DNA of 64,000 bases from JBFWYO01 sp050186335 (GCA_050186335.1 JBFWYO010000007.1:21631-85630); one strand, 5' to 3'; positions 9,052-19,600 are shown, counted from the first letter of the stretch. A program made the numbers and translations. Notes: generated by a model from the letters alone, not told the origin.

Positions 9052-9155
9052 GCGCGACGACCGGCCGACTGCAATTGCCGCCTGTTGTCCGTCTGCGAAT
9101 CACTCGCAACGCATTGAAAGCAAGGCAGATTTGCACAATCAGGACCGATTACGTC

Positions 9156-9183
9156 TTGATTTAACCGCCCAGGCCGCTATTTA
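9156..9183 (+). promoter_or_regulatory. Candidate promoter of the suf operon
   Basis: TTGATT (9156-9161) and TATTTA (9178-9183), 16 bases apart, lie in the 190-base gap before the Rrf2 regulator gene. The spacer and flanks (TTTAA...TTTAAA) are A/T-rich against a GC-rich background. I do not see a convincing IscR- or RirA-type operator palindrome, so the regulator's target site remains unplaced. Confidence 0.35.
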
Positions 9184-9241
9184 AACCGTACGATTTTGGT
9201 CCCCATTCGGCCTGTATCCGGGTTCGCGCCGAGGAGAAGCC

Positions 9242-9700
9242 ATGCTGAAACTCAATCGCATCACCGATTACGCCGTTGTCGTGCTGGCCCAGATGGCGCG
9301 CAACCCGGGCATGATGGTCACCGCGCCGCAATTGGCCGCCGATTCCGCCGTGCCGCAGCCGACTGTCGCCAAGCTCTTGAAGGAGCTTGCGCGCGAAGGC
9401 GTGCTGGCTTCGCACCGCGGCGTCAACGGCGGCTACATCCTGGCCCGGCCGGCGGAAGAAATCACCGTCTTGCAGATCATCCGCGCGCTGGAGGGACCCG
9501 TATCCTTGACCGCTTGCGTCGACGGCGCCTCGGGCGGCTGCGATGTCGAGTCGCTGTGCCCGATGCGCGGCAACTGGGACAAGGTCAATCAGGCGATCCG
9601 CACGGCGCTGCAAGGCGTCACCTTGGCCGATATGTCGTGGTCGCCGCCGACCATGTTCGCCGACAATTCCGGTGCCACGGCAGCCGGCCGGGCGCGCTAG
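9242..9700 (+). CDS. Rrf2-family SUF operon regulator with [2Fe-2S]-type cysteines
   Basis: Winged-helix transcription factor of 152 residues, first gene of the suf operon. The N-terminal half has the Rrf2 helix-turn-helix (ITDYAVVVLAQMA, then VPQPTVAKLLKELAREG) and wing GVNGGYILARP. Three cysteines in the order expected for an IscR-like [2Fe-2S] site occur in LTACVDG, GGCDVE and SLCPMRG. This matches the Xanthomonas-type SUF regulator family, which represses suf when clusters are plentiful; autoregulation is inferred from position, not shown. A GAGGAGAAG ribosome site lies 5-6 bases before the ATG. Confidence 0.93.
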   Translation: MLKLNRITDYAVVVLAQMARNPGMMVTAPQLAADSAVPQPTVAKLLKELAREGVLASHRGVNGGYILARPAEEITVLQIIRALEGPVSLTACVDGASGGCDVESLCPMRGNWDKVNQAIRTALQGVTLADMSWSPPTMFADNSGATAAGRAR

Positions 9701-9723
9701 CGTTCGGGAATAGGGAGAGAGAA

Positions 9724-11175
<1,452 letters not shown>

Positions 11176-11182
11176 GGACAAA

Positions 11183-11941
11183 ATGACGACAATGCTCGAA
11201 ATCAGGAATCTCCACGCCACCGTCGACGGCAAGGAAATCCTCAAGGGCCTCGACCTGACGCTTAAGGCGGGCGAAGTGCACGCCATCATGGGGCCGAACG
11301 GCTCCGGCAAGAGTACGCTGTCGTATGTGCTGGCCGGGCGCGACGGCTATACCGTGACCGAAGGCTCGGTCACGTACTTGGGCGAGGATCTGCTGACCAT
11401 GGAACCGGAGGTGCGCGCAGCCAAGGGCGTGTTCCTGGCGTTCCAGTATCCGGTCGAAATTCCCGGTGTCGCCAACACGACGTTCCTGAAGCATGCGTTG
11501 AACGCGATCCGCAAGCATCGCGGTGAGCCGGATCTAGACGCCATGGAATTCCTCAAGCTGATTCGCCAACAAACCAAGAAACTCGGCATCGGCGACGATA
11601 TGCTCAAGCGTGCGGTGAACGTCGGCTTCTCCGGCGGCGAGAAAAAGCGCAACGAAGTGCTGCAGATGGCCGTGCTGAATCCCAAGCTTGCGATCCTCGA
11701 CGAAACCGATAGCGGGCTCGATATCGACGCGCTGAAGATCGTCGCCGACGGCGTCAACGCGTTGCGCGCACCGGATCGCGCGGCGCTGGTCATCACCCAT
11801 TACCAGCGCCTGCTCGATTACATCGTCCCGGACAAAGTTCACGTGCTCGCCAAGGGCAGGATCGTCAAGAGCGGTGGCAAGGAGCTGGCGCTCGAACTCG
11901 AAAAAACCGGCTACGGCGCGTTGGCCGGTAAAGCGGCGTGA
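11183..11941 (+). CDS. sufC: SUF ATPase SufC
   Basis: Cytoplasmic ABC-type ATPase of 252 residues that powers conformational change in SufBC2D. Walker A is GPNGSGKST, the Q-loop lies in FLAFQYPVEIPGV, the family-specific signature is SGGEKKRNE, and Walker B is LAILDETDSGLDID. No membrane segment is present, as expected. The start ATG (11183) directly precedes the first beta strand (MLEIRNLHATVDG). sufD starts 11 bases after its stop. Confidence 0.97.
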   Translation: MTTMLEIRNLHATVDGKEILKGLDLTLKAGEVHAIMGPNGSGKSTLSYVLAGRDGYTVTEGSVTYLGEDLLTMEPEVRAAKGVFLAFQYPVEIPGVANTTFLKHALNAIRKHRGEPDLDAMEFLKLIRQQTKKLGIGDDMLKRAVNVGFSGGEKKRNEVLQMAVLNPKLAILDETDSGLDIDALKIVADGVNALRAPDRAALVITHYQRLLDYIVPDKVHVLAKGRIVKSGGKELALELEKTGYGALAGKAA

Positions 11942-11952
11942 GACGCGGCGCC

Positions 11953-13305
11953 ATGAGCAGCATCCCACCCGTTGCCGCCGAAATTGAGGCGTATCTGCGC
12001 AATTATCCGGTCGCGGACGATGGGGGCCACGGCGTTGCGCCCGAATGGCTGCAACAACTGCGCCACGCTGGCGCCGAGCAGTTCCGCGCGCGCGGCCTGC
12101 CGACGGTACGCGTCGAAGCGTGGAAGTACACCAATCTCAATCCGTTGCGCGGGCAGGGGTTCGCGCTGGCCGCCAATGCCGACGCGCCGATCGATCGCGG
12201 TTTCCTGCCAACACTGGTGATCGGCAAGCGGCCGCCGTATCGGCTGGTGTTTGTCAACGGTGTGTATCGCGGCGATCTGTCGACGATTTCCGAACTGCCG
12301 GCCGGCGCGCGACTGCTCAGCCTCGCCGAAGCCATAAGCAAGTATCCGGATATGTTACGCGAAAAGCTCGGCCGAATCGCGCCGCCCGATGCCTCCGGCA
12401 CGCTGGCGCTGAATACGGCCTTCGCGCAGGACGGCTATGTGCTGCACCTGGCGGCCGGCATCTCCATCGACGATCCGATCGAGATCGTATTCATCGGCGC
12501 CGGCGGGGGGCAGGGCGCGCCGCCGGTCTATTATCCGCGTTCGCTGTTGGTGGCGGAATCCGGCAGCCGCGTGACGCTGGTCGAATATCACCTCGGCTAT
12601 GCCGGAGCGGTCGGCCAAGGCGGTATTTACTTCTCCAACGCCGTCACGGAAGTGCACGCGGAGGCGGGGTCCATCGTGCGCCACTGCAAGGTGCAGGACG
12701 AATCGCTGGCTGCGTTCCATCTGGCCTCGACCCACGCACATCTCGGCCGCGACGCGCGTTACGACAATTTCAGCTTCGCGCTCGGCGCCCGCCTGTCGCG
12801 CAACGAGCTGCATGTGAAATTGGCGGCGCCGGGTGCCGATTGCCGGTTGAACGGCGCGTATCTGATGCACCACGAGCAGCATGTCGATCATACGCTGGTG
12901 GTCGATCATGCGGCGCCGCACACCTCGAGCAAGCAGTTGTACAAGGGCGTACTGGACGACAAGGCGCGCGGCGTGTTTCAGGGCAAGATCATCGTGCGTC
13001 CGGCGGCGCAGAAGGCTGACGGCCAGCAATTGTCGCGCGCGCTGCTGCTGTCCAGCCAAGCCGAAATCGACACCAAGCCCGAATTGGAAATCCTTGCCGA
13101 CGACGTGAAGTGTAGCCACGGCGCCACCGCCGGTGAACTGGACGAATCGGCATTGTTTTACCTGCGGGCGCGCGGCATACGCGAAGACCAGGCGCGACGG
13201 CTGTTGATCGAGGCGTTTCTATACGAGGTCATCGACGGCATGGCGCTTTCGGCCTTGCGCATGCCGCTCGAGCAGAGCGTTGCCCGTTGGATGGACGAAC
13301 GATGA
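11953..13305 (+). CDS. sufD: SUF scaffold subunit SufD
   Basis: SufB paralogue and partner in the SufBC2D scaffold; 450 residues. The N-terminal third is helical and variable, with the conserved EAWKYTNLNPL motif. The beta-helix core follows, and the C-terminus has KCSHGATAGELDESALFYLRARG with the conserved Cys-His, then the RLLIEAFLYEVID ending. ATG 11953 is preferred to an in-frame GTG five codons upstream that overlaps sufC. The last four bases (ATGA) overlap the sufS start, indicating translational coupling. Confidence 0.95.
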   Translation: MSSIPPVAAEIEAYLRNYPVADDGGHGVAPEWLQQLRHAGAEQFRARGLPTVRVEAWKYTNLNPLRGQGFALAANADAPIDRGFLPTLVIGKRPPYRLVFVNGVYRGDLSTISELPAGARLLSLAEAISKYPDMLREKLGRIAPPDASGTLALNTAFAQDGYVLHLAAGISIDDPIEIVFIGAGGGQGAPPVYYPRSLLVAESGSRVTLVEYHLGYAGAVGQGGIYFSNAVTEVHAEAGSIVRHCKVQDESLAAFHLASTHAHLGRDARYDNFSFALGARLSRNELHVKLAAPGADCRLNGAYLMHHEQHVDHTLVVDHAAPHTSSKQLYKGVLDDKARGVFQGKIIVRPAAQKADGQQLSRALLLSSQAEIDTKPELEILADDVKCSHGATAGELDESALFYLRARGIREDQARRLLIEAFLYEVIDGMALSALRMPLEQSVARWMDER

Positions 13306-14561
13306 CGGCCCAGATGAAACCCGATCCGATGGCACGCAACGCGCCCTACGATTTGGCCAAGGTGCGCGCCGATTTTCCGATCCTGGCGCGCCAAGTGCAC
13401 GGCAAGAAGCTGGTGTACCTCGATAACGGTGCGAGCGCGCAGAAACCGCGTGCGGTGATCGACGGTATGTCGGAATTTTATCAGACCGATTACGCCAACA
13501 TTCACCGCGGCGTGCATTACCTGTCGCAAGTCGCGACCGATCGCTATGAAAAAGTCCGCGACCAAGTGGCACGATTCCTCAATGCCGCAAGCCGGGAAGA
13601 AATCGTCTTCACCAAGAATTCGACCGAGGCGATCAATCTCGTAGCGCAGAGTTTCGGCCGGCCGTTCTTCAAGGCGGGCGACGAAATCGTCATTTCGCAT
13701 ATGGAACACCACGCCAATATCGTGCCGTGGCAGATCCTGGCCCAGCAGATCGGCGTGGTGGTGCGCGTGGTTCCGATCGACGAGACCGGCGAACTGCGCA
13801 TGGACGAATTCGCGAAGCTATTGACTGCGCGCACCAAGCTGGTCGCCATGACGCATGTGTCCAACGTGCTCGGCACGATCACGCCGGCGCGGGAAATCGT
13901 CCGCCTGGCGCACGACAATGGCATCCCCGTGCTGCTCGACGGCTCGCAGGCGGTGGTGCACCAGAAGATCGACGTGCAGGCGCTCGATGTCGATTTCTAC
14001 TGTTTCACCGGGCACAAACTATATGGCCCAACCGGCGTCGGCGTGCTGTACGGCAAGGCGGCGCTGCTGGATACCATGCCGCCCTACCAGGGCGGCGGCG
14101 ACATGATCGCTTCGGTCAGCTTCGACGGCACCAAGTTCCGCGAGCCGCCGTACCGCTTCGAAGCCGGCACGCCGGCCATCGCCGAAGTGATCGGCCTCGG
14201 CTTTGCGATCGACTACGTCGAACGGCTCGGCATCGATGCGATTGCCGTGCACGAGCATGATTTATTGCGATACGCGACGGCGAAACTTTCCGAAATTCCG
14301 GGGCTCAGGATCTACGGCACGGCGCCGAACAAATGCGCCATCGTGTCGTTCACGCTCGGCGACGTGCATCCGCATGATGTCGGCACCATCGTCGACCGCC
14401 AGGGTGTCGCGATCCGCGCCGGGCACCATTGCGCCGAACCGCTGATGCAGCGTCTCGGCGTGGCGGCCACGGCGCGCGCGTCGTTTGCGCTTTACAATAC
14501 GCGGGATGAGGTCGATGCGCTGGCCGCGGCGTTGCGCAAGACCCAGGAGATGTTTGCGTGA
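13302..14561 (+). CDS. sufS: Cysteine desulfurase SufS (third desulfurase)
   Basis: Class II PLP-dependent desulfurase that feeds sulfur into the SUF machine; 419 residues. It begins with the typical DFPILARQVHGKKLVYLDNG segment split around residue 30, carries EMEHHANIVPW-type sequence (MEHHANIVPWQ) and the PLP lysine in CFTGHKLYGPTG. The active-site cysteine lies in RAGHHCAEPLMQ. The start ATG overlaps the sufD stop codon by four bases. In this class the persulfide normally passes to a dedicated acceptor; here sufU follows immediately, and no sufE is seen. Confidence 0.95.
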   Translation: MTAQMKPDPMARNAPYDLAKVRADFPILARQVHGKKLVYLDNGASAQKPRAVIDGMSEFYQTDYANIHRGVHYLSQVATDRYEKVRDQVARFLNAASREEIVFTKNSTEAINLVAQSFGRPFFKAGDEIVISHMEHHANIVPWQILAQQIGVVVRVVPIDETGELRMDEFAKLLTARTKLVAMTHVSNVLGTITPAREIVRLAHDNGIPVLLDGSQAVVHQKIDVQALDVDFYCFTGHKLYGPTGVGVLYGKAALLDTMPPYQGGGDMIASVSFDGTKFREPPYRFEAGTPAIAEVIGLGFAIDYVERLGIDAIAVHEHDLLRYATAKLSEIPGLRIYGTAPNKCAIVSFTLGDVHPHDVGTIVDRQGVAIRAGHHCAEPLMQRLGVAATARASFALYNTRDEVDALAAALRKTQEMFA

Positions 14562-15022
14562 TGGACGACCTTCGCGATCTCTACCAAGAAGTGATTCTCG
14601 ACCACGGCAAGAAGCCGCGCAATTTCCGCCATCCGGCCGACGCCAACCGCGAGGCCAAGGGCGATAACCCGCTGTGCGGCGACAAGATCGCCGTGTACCT
14701 GAAGCTCGATGACAAGGGCGTCATCCAGGACGCCGCGTTCGAGGGCAGGGGTTGCGCCATCTCGACCGCGTCGGCGTCGCTGATGACCGAGATCGTGCGC
14801 GGCAAGACGGTTGCCGATGTCGACAAATTGTTTGAGGCGGTCCACGAAATGTGCACCAAGGATACGGTGCCGGAGATCGATCCGAAACTGTCGGACGAAT
14901 TCGACCGGCTGCAGGTCCTGTCGGGCGTGCGCCAATACCCGATGCGGGTGAAATGCGCGACGTTGGCGTGGCACACGCTGAACGCCGCGATTGCCGGCAA
15001 GGGCGAAGCGAGCACCGAATGA
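14561..15022 (+). CDS. sufU: SufU, IscU-like sulfur-acceptor protein
   Basis: Small zinc-binding IscU homologue of 153 residues, which in SUF systems accepts sulfur from SufS. The three metal-ligand cysteines are in NPLCGDK, GRGCAIST and RVKCATLAW, and the insertion DKLFEAVHEMCTKD between them is a SufU hallmark absent from IscU. It overlaps the sufS stop by one base (TGATG); a GTG three bases earlier is an alternative start. Its stop overlaps the sufT start. Confidence 0.92.
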   Translation: MDDLRDLYQEVILDHGKKPRNFRHPADANREAKGDNPLCGDKIAVYLKLDDKGVIQDAAFEGRGCAISTASASLMTEIVRGKTVADVDKLFEAVHEMCTKDTVPEIDPKLSDEFDRLQVLSGVRQYPMRVKCATLAWHTLNAAIAGKGEASTE

Positions 15023-15423
15023 GCGACGCCAGCCCTTCGCTCCAGGATTTCATGCCGGCCGCCAAGCCAGGCGAGGAGGCGTTGGCGCGCCGCGGCAAAA
15101 AATTGCCGCCGGGCGGTAAGATCGCCACCGAGGACGACGTGATCGCGGCCATGAAAACCGTTTATGACCCTGAAATCCCGGTCAACATCCACGATCTCGG
15201 ATTGATCTACGATCTCACCATCAAGCCGGACGGCGACGTCTCGGTCGACATGACCCTGACCGCGCCCGCGTGCCCGGTGGCCGGCACTATGCCCGGCAAG
15301 GTCGCCGATGCGGTTGCCGCCGTGCCGGGCGTCGGCGAGGTCGAGGTGCGCCTGGTATGGGACCCGCCGTGGACGCGCGATCGCATGTCGGAAGAAGCGC
15401 GTTTCGCGCTCGATATGTTTTGA
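15019..15423 (+). CDS. sufT: SufT, MIP18/DUF59-family Fe-S assembly factor
   Basis: A 134-residue protein of the MIP18 (DUF59) family, which assists maturation of Fe-S proteins. The domain starts DVIAAMKTVYDPEIPVNI, a classic DPEIPVNIxDLGLIY pattern, and contains the conserved cysteine in LTAPACPVAGTMP, then VRLVWDPPWT. About 45 residues of variable, basic N-terminal extension (SLQDFMPAAKPGEEALARR) precede it. The ATG overlaps the sufU stop. A 78-base gap with its own promoter candidate separates it from sufA. Confidence 0.92.
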   Translation: MSDASPSLQDFMPAAKPGEEALARRGKKLPPGGKIATEDDVIAAMKTVYDPEIPVNIHDLGLIYDLTIKPDGDVSVDMTLTAPACPVAGTMPGKVADAVAAVPGVGEVEVRLVWDPPWTRDRMSEEARFALDMF

Positions 15424-15433
15424 AGATCGCCCC

Positions 15434-15461
15434 TTGCTTTAGCGTGGACTTGCCCTATCTT
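15434..15461 (+). promoter_or_regulatory. Candidate internal promoter upstream of sufA
   Basis: TTGCTT (15434-15439) and TATCTT (15456-15461) are 16 bases apart in the 78-base gap after sufT. The predicted start near 15468 leaves a leader of about 34 bases. It would let sufA, fdx and the tenA-like gene be transcribed apart from the main suf operon. Confidence 0.38.
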
Positions 15462-15501
15462 CTGAGAACTATTCGCAACTAGCGGAAAAGATCGACGAAA
15501 C

Positions 15502-15840
15502 ATGGCCTTTGCCCCTCTCATCACCCTGACCGACGCCGCCGCCGAGCGCGTCCGCGCGTTGATCGCCAAAGCCGACAAGCCGGTTCTGGGCCTGCGCGTC
15601 GGCGTCAAGTCGCAGGGTTGCTCGGGACTTTCGTACATCGTCGAATATGCCCAGGAGCGCGGCAAGCTCGAGGACGTCATTGAGGACAAGGGCGTCAAAA
15701 TTTTCATCGAACCCAAGGCCGTGATGTTTCTGCTGGGCAGCCAGATGGATTATGTCGAGGACAAGTTCACCTCCGGCTTTACGTTCACCAATCCGAACGA
15801 AAAAGGCCGCTGCGGCTGCGGCGAATCGTTCCACGTCTAG
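15502..15840 (+). CDS. sufA: A-type Fe-S carrier SufA/IscA
   Basis: HesB/IscA-family carrier of 112 residues that receives clusters from the scaffold and passes them to target proteins. The three conserved cysteines are in KSQGCSGLSYIVEY and the C-terminal GRCGCGESFHV. The body LTDAAAERVRALIAK and the EPKAVMFLLGSQMDYVED stretch are family-typical. It stands downstream of its own candidate promoter and is followed after 82 bases by fdx. Confidence 0.93.
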   Translation: MAFAPLITLTDAAAERVRALIAKADKPVLGLRVGVKSQGCSGLSYIVEYAQERGKLEDVIEDKGVKIFIEPKAVMFLLGSQMDYVEDKFTSGFTFTNPNEKGRCGCGESFHV

Positions 15841-15922
15841 GCTCCGCCCGGCTTGCTAAAGTTGCGTCTGGCCGTTCGGACAGCACGACGCGCGCCATAA
15901 CAAAAATCCGCACGCACACAAC

Positions 15923-16255
15923 ATGCCAAAAATGGTTTTCATCGAGCGGGACGGAACCCGCAAGGAAGTCGACGCACCGGTCGGTTTGTCGATTCTGGAA
16001 ATCGCCCACAAGAACAACGTCGACATCGAAGGCGCCTGCGAAGGCTCGATGGCCTGTTCGACGTGCCATGTGATCGTCCAAGCCGATTGGTTCAGAAAGC
16101 TGCCGACCGCCTCGGAAGAGGAGGAGGACATGCTCGACCTCGCCTTCGGACTCACGAAAACGTCGCGCCTTGGCTGTCAAATCCGGATTACCGAGGCAAT
16201 GGACGGCCTGGTCGTTCAGTTGCCGAAGGAAACCCGAAATATGATGGACGTTTGA
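15923..16255 (+). CDS. fdx: Adrenodoxin-type [2Fe-2S] ferredoxin
   Basis: Soluble electron carrier of 110 residues of the Isc-ferredoxin/adrenodoxin group, thought to provide electrons for cluster assembly. The ligands follow C-x5-C-x2-C in EGACEGSMACSTCHV, with the fourth in RLGCQIRI; the acidic SEEEEDMLDLAFG stretch is the usual partner-docking region. It lies 82 bases after sufA and 6 bases before the tenA-like gene. Its presence beside a SUF rather than ISC operon is a notable mix. Confidence 0.93.
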   Translation: MPKMVFIERDGTRKEVDAPVGLSILEIAHKNNVDIEGACEGSMACSTCHVIVQADWFRKLPTASEEEEDMLDLAFGLTKTSRLGCQIRITEAMDGLVVQLPKETRNMMDV

Positions 16256-16261
16256 TCGGTC

Positions 16262-16945
16262 ATGGCCAGATCGCCGATGGGGCCTCCGTCCGGACCTCTG
16301 TTCGACCGACTGGTTGCCGATTCCAGCGCCGAATGGCAGCGCTACGTGGGGCACGCGTTCGTGCGCGGCGTGGCCGACGGCACGCTGCCGCTGCCGGCGT
16401 TCAAATATTATCTTTGCCAGGACTATCTGTTCCTGACTCATTTCACGCGCGCCTACGCGCTGGCGATTTACAAAAGCAATTCGCTGGCCGAGATGCGCGA
16501 GAGCGCTGCGACCGTCGCTGCACTGCTTGATGAAGCCAGCCTGCATCTGAGATTCTGCGCAGGATGGGGTCTCTCCGAAGCCGACGTAACGGCGATGCCC
16601 GAAGATCCAGCCTGTATGGCGTATACGCGTTACGTGCTCGACGCGGGCATGCGTGGCGACCTGTTGGACCTACATGCGGCCCTGGCACCTTGCGTGGCCG
16701 GCTACGCCTGCATCGGCCACGCGTTGGGCCGCGCCGCGCGGCTGGACGGCAATCCCTATCGCGATTGGATCGCGGCGTATGCGGGAGACGAGTATCAGGC
16801 GATCGGTCAGGCCGCAGCCACGCGCCTCGATCGCCTGTTCGCGCAACGAGGAGGGGAGAACCGCTACGCCGGCCTGCTAAGTACTTTCAAGGAAGCCACG
16901 CGCCTCGAAGCGGAGTTCTGGCGGATGGGTCTGGATCGCGCCTAA
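16262..16945 (+). CDS. tenA: TenA-family aminopyrimidine aminohydrolase-like protein
   Basis: All-helical TenA/THI-4 family protein of 227 residues. TenA hydrolyses aminopyrimidine breakdown products of thiamin for salvage. Visible hallmarks are FKYYLCQDYLFLTHFTRAYA near residue 47, the probable nucleophile cysteine in LAPCVAGYACIG, and the C-terminal EAEFWRMGL with the active-site glutamate. No other thiamin gene is nearby; it is tied by a 6-base gap to fdx. Some family members act on other amines, so the reaction is probable rather than certain. Confidence 0.85.
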   Translation: MARSPMGPPSGPLFDRLVADSSAEWQRYVGHAFVRGVADGTLPLPAFKYYLCQDYLFLTHFTRAYALAIYKSNSLAEMRESAATVAALLDEASLHLRFCAGWGLSEADVTAMPEDPACMAYTRYVLDAGMRGDLLDLHAALAPCVAGYACIGHALGRAARLDGNPYRDWIAAYAGDEYQAIGQAAATRLDRLFAQRGGENRYAGLLSTFKEATRLEAEFWRMGLDRA

Positions 16946-16984
16946 GATCGGCCGTCCCGGGGGAGGTCCTTGGGGGGAGGAACC

Positions 16985-18844
16985 ATGCACGCGCCGACAC
17001 GCCCGATCATCCGTTCGCTGGCCGACATCCGCGAAATCGAAAAAACCCCCTGCGAGAAATGGCAGCCGTATACGAGCACCTACGAAGCGCTCGCCGACAG
17101 CGCGCGTGAATTCGCCGATCGCGACGCGCTGATCTTCCTGCCCGAGGCGACGCTCGAGGCGGAACCCGCGCGCTACACGTACCGCGATTTCTTCGCGCGC
17201 ATCACGCAGGCCGCCAATATGTTTCGCGCGCTCGGCGTCGAACAGGCCGATGGCGTGGTTTTCTTGCTGCCGGCGATCCCGGAGGCCAAGATCACGTTGT
17301 GGGGCGCCGAGGCGGCGGGCCGCGCGTGCCCGATCAACTTCATGCTCCAGGCGGAGCATATCGCCGAGCTGATCAATTATGCCAAGGCCAAGGTGCTGGT
17401 CGCCTTTGGCCCGCACCCGCAACTCGATATCTGGAGCAAGATCGATTTCCTGCGCCAACACGTGCCGAACCTGAAGGCGATTTTGCAGGTCGGCGGGCCG
17501 CCCGACCGGCGTCCGGGCATCCTGCAATTCAGCGAAGAACTGGCCAAGCACCCGTCGGACAAGCTGGCGTTTGCGCGCAAGTTCGATAAATCTGACATCG
17601 CCGCCTATTTCCATACCGGCGGCACCACCGGCGCGCCGAAGCTGGCGCAGCACACCCATGCAAATCAGCTTCACACCGCGACGTTCGCGAGCTTCCACTA
17701 CGATCTCAATTCCAGCGACGTGGTCACCAACGGTTTCCCGATCTTTCATGTCGCCGGCTCGCTGGTGTTCGGCCTGTCGGTGTTTCTGGCCGGCGCGACC
17801 ATCGTGCAGCCCACGGCGCTCGGCGCGCGTAGCCAGGATTGGATCCGCAATCACTGGAAGCTCTGCGCAAAGTACGGCGCCACGATGTTGTGCGGCGGAC
17901 CGACCACGATGGCCGCCATCATGGCGGTGCCGGTCGACGGCGCCGATATCTCGCGCATCCGCGCCCAATGGGCCGGCGGCTCGCCGCTGCCCAAGGAACT
18001 CGCGGCCCAGTTCGAAGCCAAATTGGGCATCCCGGTGCGCGACATCCTCGGCATGACCGAGTGCGCGGGTATCGTCACGATTTCGCCGCTGCATGCGCCG
18101 CGCGTGCCGGGCTCGACAGGTTTTCCGATTCCGTACACGCGCGTCAAAGCCGAGCAGGTCGACGGCGAAGGCCGCCCGACCGGTGTGCTGTGCACGCCCG
18201 GCGAACCCGGCGTGATCATGCTGACCGGGCCGCACGTTTCGCCCGGCTATACGGACACGCGACGGAATGCGGGCATGTTCACCGACGACGGCTGGATCGT
18301 CGGCGGCGATCTCGGCCATCTGGATGCGGACGGACGCGTCTACATCACCGGCCGCGCGAAGGACGTCATCATCCGCGGCGGCCACAATATCGACCCCGCT
18401 ATGATCGAAGAGGCGATCGAGAAGCATCCGGCGATCGCGCTCGCCGCCGCAATCGGCCAGCCCGACGCCTATGCCGGCGAGTTGCCGGTCCTGTATGTGA
18501 CGCTGAAACCGGGTGCGCAGGCGACCGAGGCCGAGTTTCTCGACTATCTGCGCGAACGCATCTTCGAGCGCCCCGCCTTGCCGAAGCGCGTGACCGTGCT
18601 CGACGAACTGCCGACTACGCTGGTCGGCAAGATATTCAAGCCCAAGCTGCGCATGATGGCGATCGAGCGCACGTTCGGCGAAGTCTTGGCCGAAGCGGGT
18701 ATCGAAACGCGGGTCACTGCCTATGATTCCGGCGGCGGGCTGAAAGCCAGGATAGCCTTGCCGGTAGGAACCGACCGGGCGGCGTTCGCGGAAAAGCTCA
18801 AAGCCCTGCTCGGCGGTTTCCACATTCCGCACGAGATCGTCTGA
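16985..18844 (+). CDS. Acyl-CoA synthetase (AMP-forming, fatty-acid/aryl type)
   Basis: Adenylate-forming enzyme of 619 residues that activates a carboxylic acid to its CoA thioester. The P-loop motif is FHTGGTTGAPKLAQHTH, the A5 motif GMTECAG, the hinge region DLGHLDADGRVYITGR, then KDVIIRGGHNIDP, with the catalytic lysine in PTTLVGKIFKPK. The tail after the lysine (about 50 residues) is longer than in many relatives. Strong GGGGGAGGA site just before ATG 16985. The acid substrate cannot be deduced; it converges on a gene for a DsbA-fold isomerase. Confidence 0.9.
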   Translation: MHAPTRPIIRSLADIREIEKTPCEKWQPYTSTYEALADSAREFADRDALIFLPEATLEAEPARYTYRDFFARITQAANMFRALGVEQADGVVFLLPAIPEAKITLWGAEAAGRACPINFMLQAEHIAELINYAKAKVLVAFGPHPQLDIWSKIDFLRQHVPNLKAILQVGGPPDRRPGILQFSEELAKHPSDKLAFARKFDKSDIAAYFHTGGTTGAPKLAQHTHANQLHTATFASFHYDLNSSDVVTNGFPIFHVAGSLVFGLSVFLAGATIVQPTALGARSQDWIRNHWKLCAKYGATMLCGGPTTMAAIMAVPVDGADISRIRAQWAGGSPLPKELAAQFEAKLGIPVRDILGMTECAGIVTISPLHAPRVPGSTGFPIPYTRVKAEQVDGEGRPTGVLCTPGEPGVIMLTGPHVSPGYTDTRRNAGMFTDDGWIVGGDLGHLDADGRVYITGRAKDVIIRGGHNIDPAMIEEAIEKHPAIALAAAIGQPDAYAGELPVLYVTLKPGAQATEAEFLDYLRERIFERPALPKRVTVLDELPTTLVGKIFKPKLRMMAIERTFGEVLAEAGIETRVTAYDSGGGLKARIALPVGTDRAAFAEKLKALLGGFHIPHEIV

Positions 18845-18862
18845 GCGCGAACGGATGCGCCG

Positions 18863-19483
18863 CTACCAGCCGCCGCGTTCCAACCAAAGGTCGAGCATTT
18901 CGAGATTGTCGGCGCCCCAGAATTTTTCGTCGTCGACGATGATGAAGGGCGAACCGAACACACCGCGGGCGATCGAGGCGTCGATCTCGGCGCGCATGCG
19001 TTCTGCGGTCTCTTTCGAATGCAATCCCGCGATCATCTCGTCGCGGCCGACGCCGTGGCGGGCGGCGATCTCGGCGAGCGCGTCGGGTTGCGCCATTTCC
19101 CTTCGCTCGGCCCAATAACCGTGCAGCACATCCTTGGCAAAACGCTTGGCCAGCGCAGGCTCGCGTGCGAACAAGTACCAATAGGCGCGCGCCGGCGGCA
19201 CCGGCGCCATGCCGATTTCGTCGAACCGACGCGGGTCGATCGGCACCTTGTGCAGGCGCGCGTAACGCGGCACCGCGTATTTGGTGAGATATTCGCCTTT
19301 GAGCGGCGTTTCGAGCAGCGGCTTTAGGCCCATGACCTTGAGCACCGCGACGCCGAGCAGCATCGGCCGCCAAACCACCTCGCGCCCGTGCTTGGCGCCC
19401 AGCGCGTCGATGCGCAGGCTGGCGAAGTAGCCGAACGGCGAGATGAAATCGAAATAGAAGTCGATCGGCCCCGTTTTCGTCAT
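18863..19483 (-). CDS. 2-hydroxychromene-2-carboxylate isomerase-like protein (DsbA fold)
   Basis: A 206-residue thioredoxin-fold protein of the HCCA isomerase / kappa-GST group. The N-terminal motif DFYFDFISPFGYFAS carries the conserved serine that replaces the DsbA CxxC, and GVFGSPFIIVDDEKFWG contains the cis-proline and the C-terminal signature. Such enzymes isomerise intermediates of naphthalene-type degradation using glutathione; many homologues have other, unknown roles. ATG 19483 chosen; eight in-frame codons lie upstream. No aromatic catabolic genes flank it closely. Confidence 0.9.
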   Translation of the reverse strand: MTKTGPIDFYFDFISPFGYFASLRIDALGAKHGREVVWRPMLLGVAVLKVMGLKPLLETPLKGEYLTKYAVPRYARLHKVPIDPRRFDEIGMAPVPPARAYWYLFAREPALAKRFAKDVLHGYWAERREMAQPDALAEIAARHGVGRDEMIAGLHSKETAERMRAEIDASIARGVFGSPFIIVDDEKFWGADNLEMLDLWLERGGW

Positions 19484-19600
19484 GCCAGCGCCCGAATATT
19501 GCCTCACCGCCCGGGCACAAGATCATAGGCGCCGGAACCGGGCAAGCCGCCGCCGGGCATTGCCGAACGCGATCCCGGCGTTACGCCAGGGTGCTAAAGT

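Noticed and set aside
9052..9241. IscR/RirA-type operator upstream of the suf operon
   Set aside because: Only an A/T-rich promoter-like region is seen; no convincing 25-base IscR palindrome or iron-box could be aligned.
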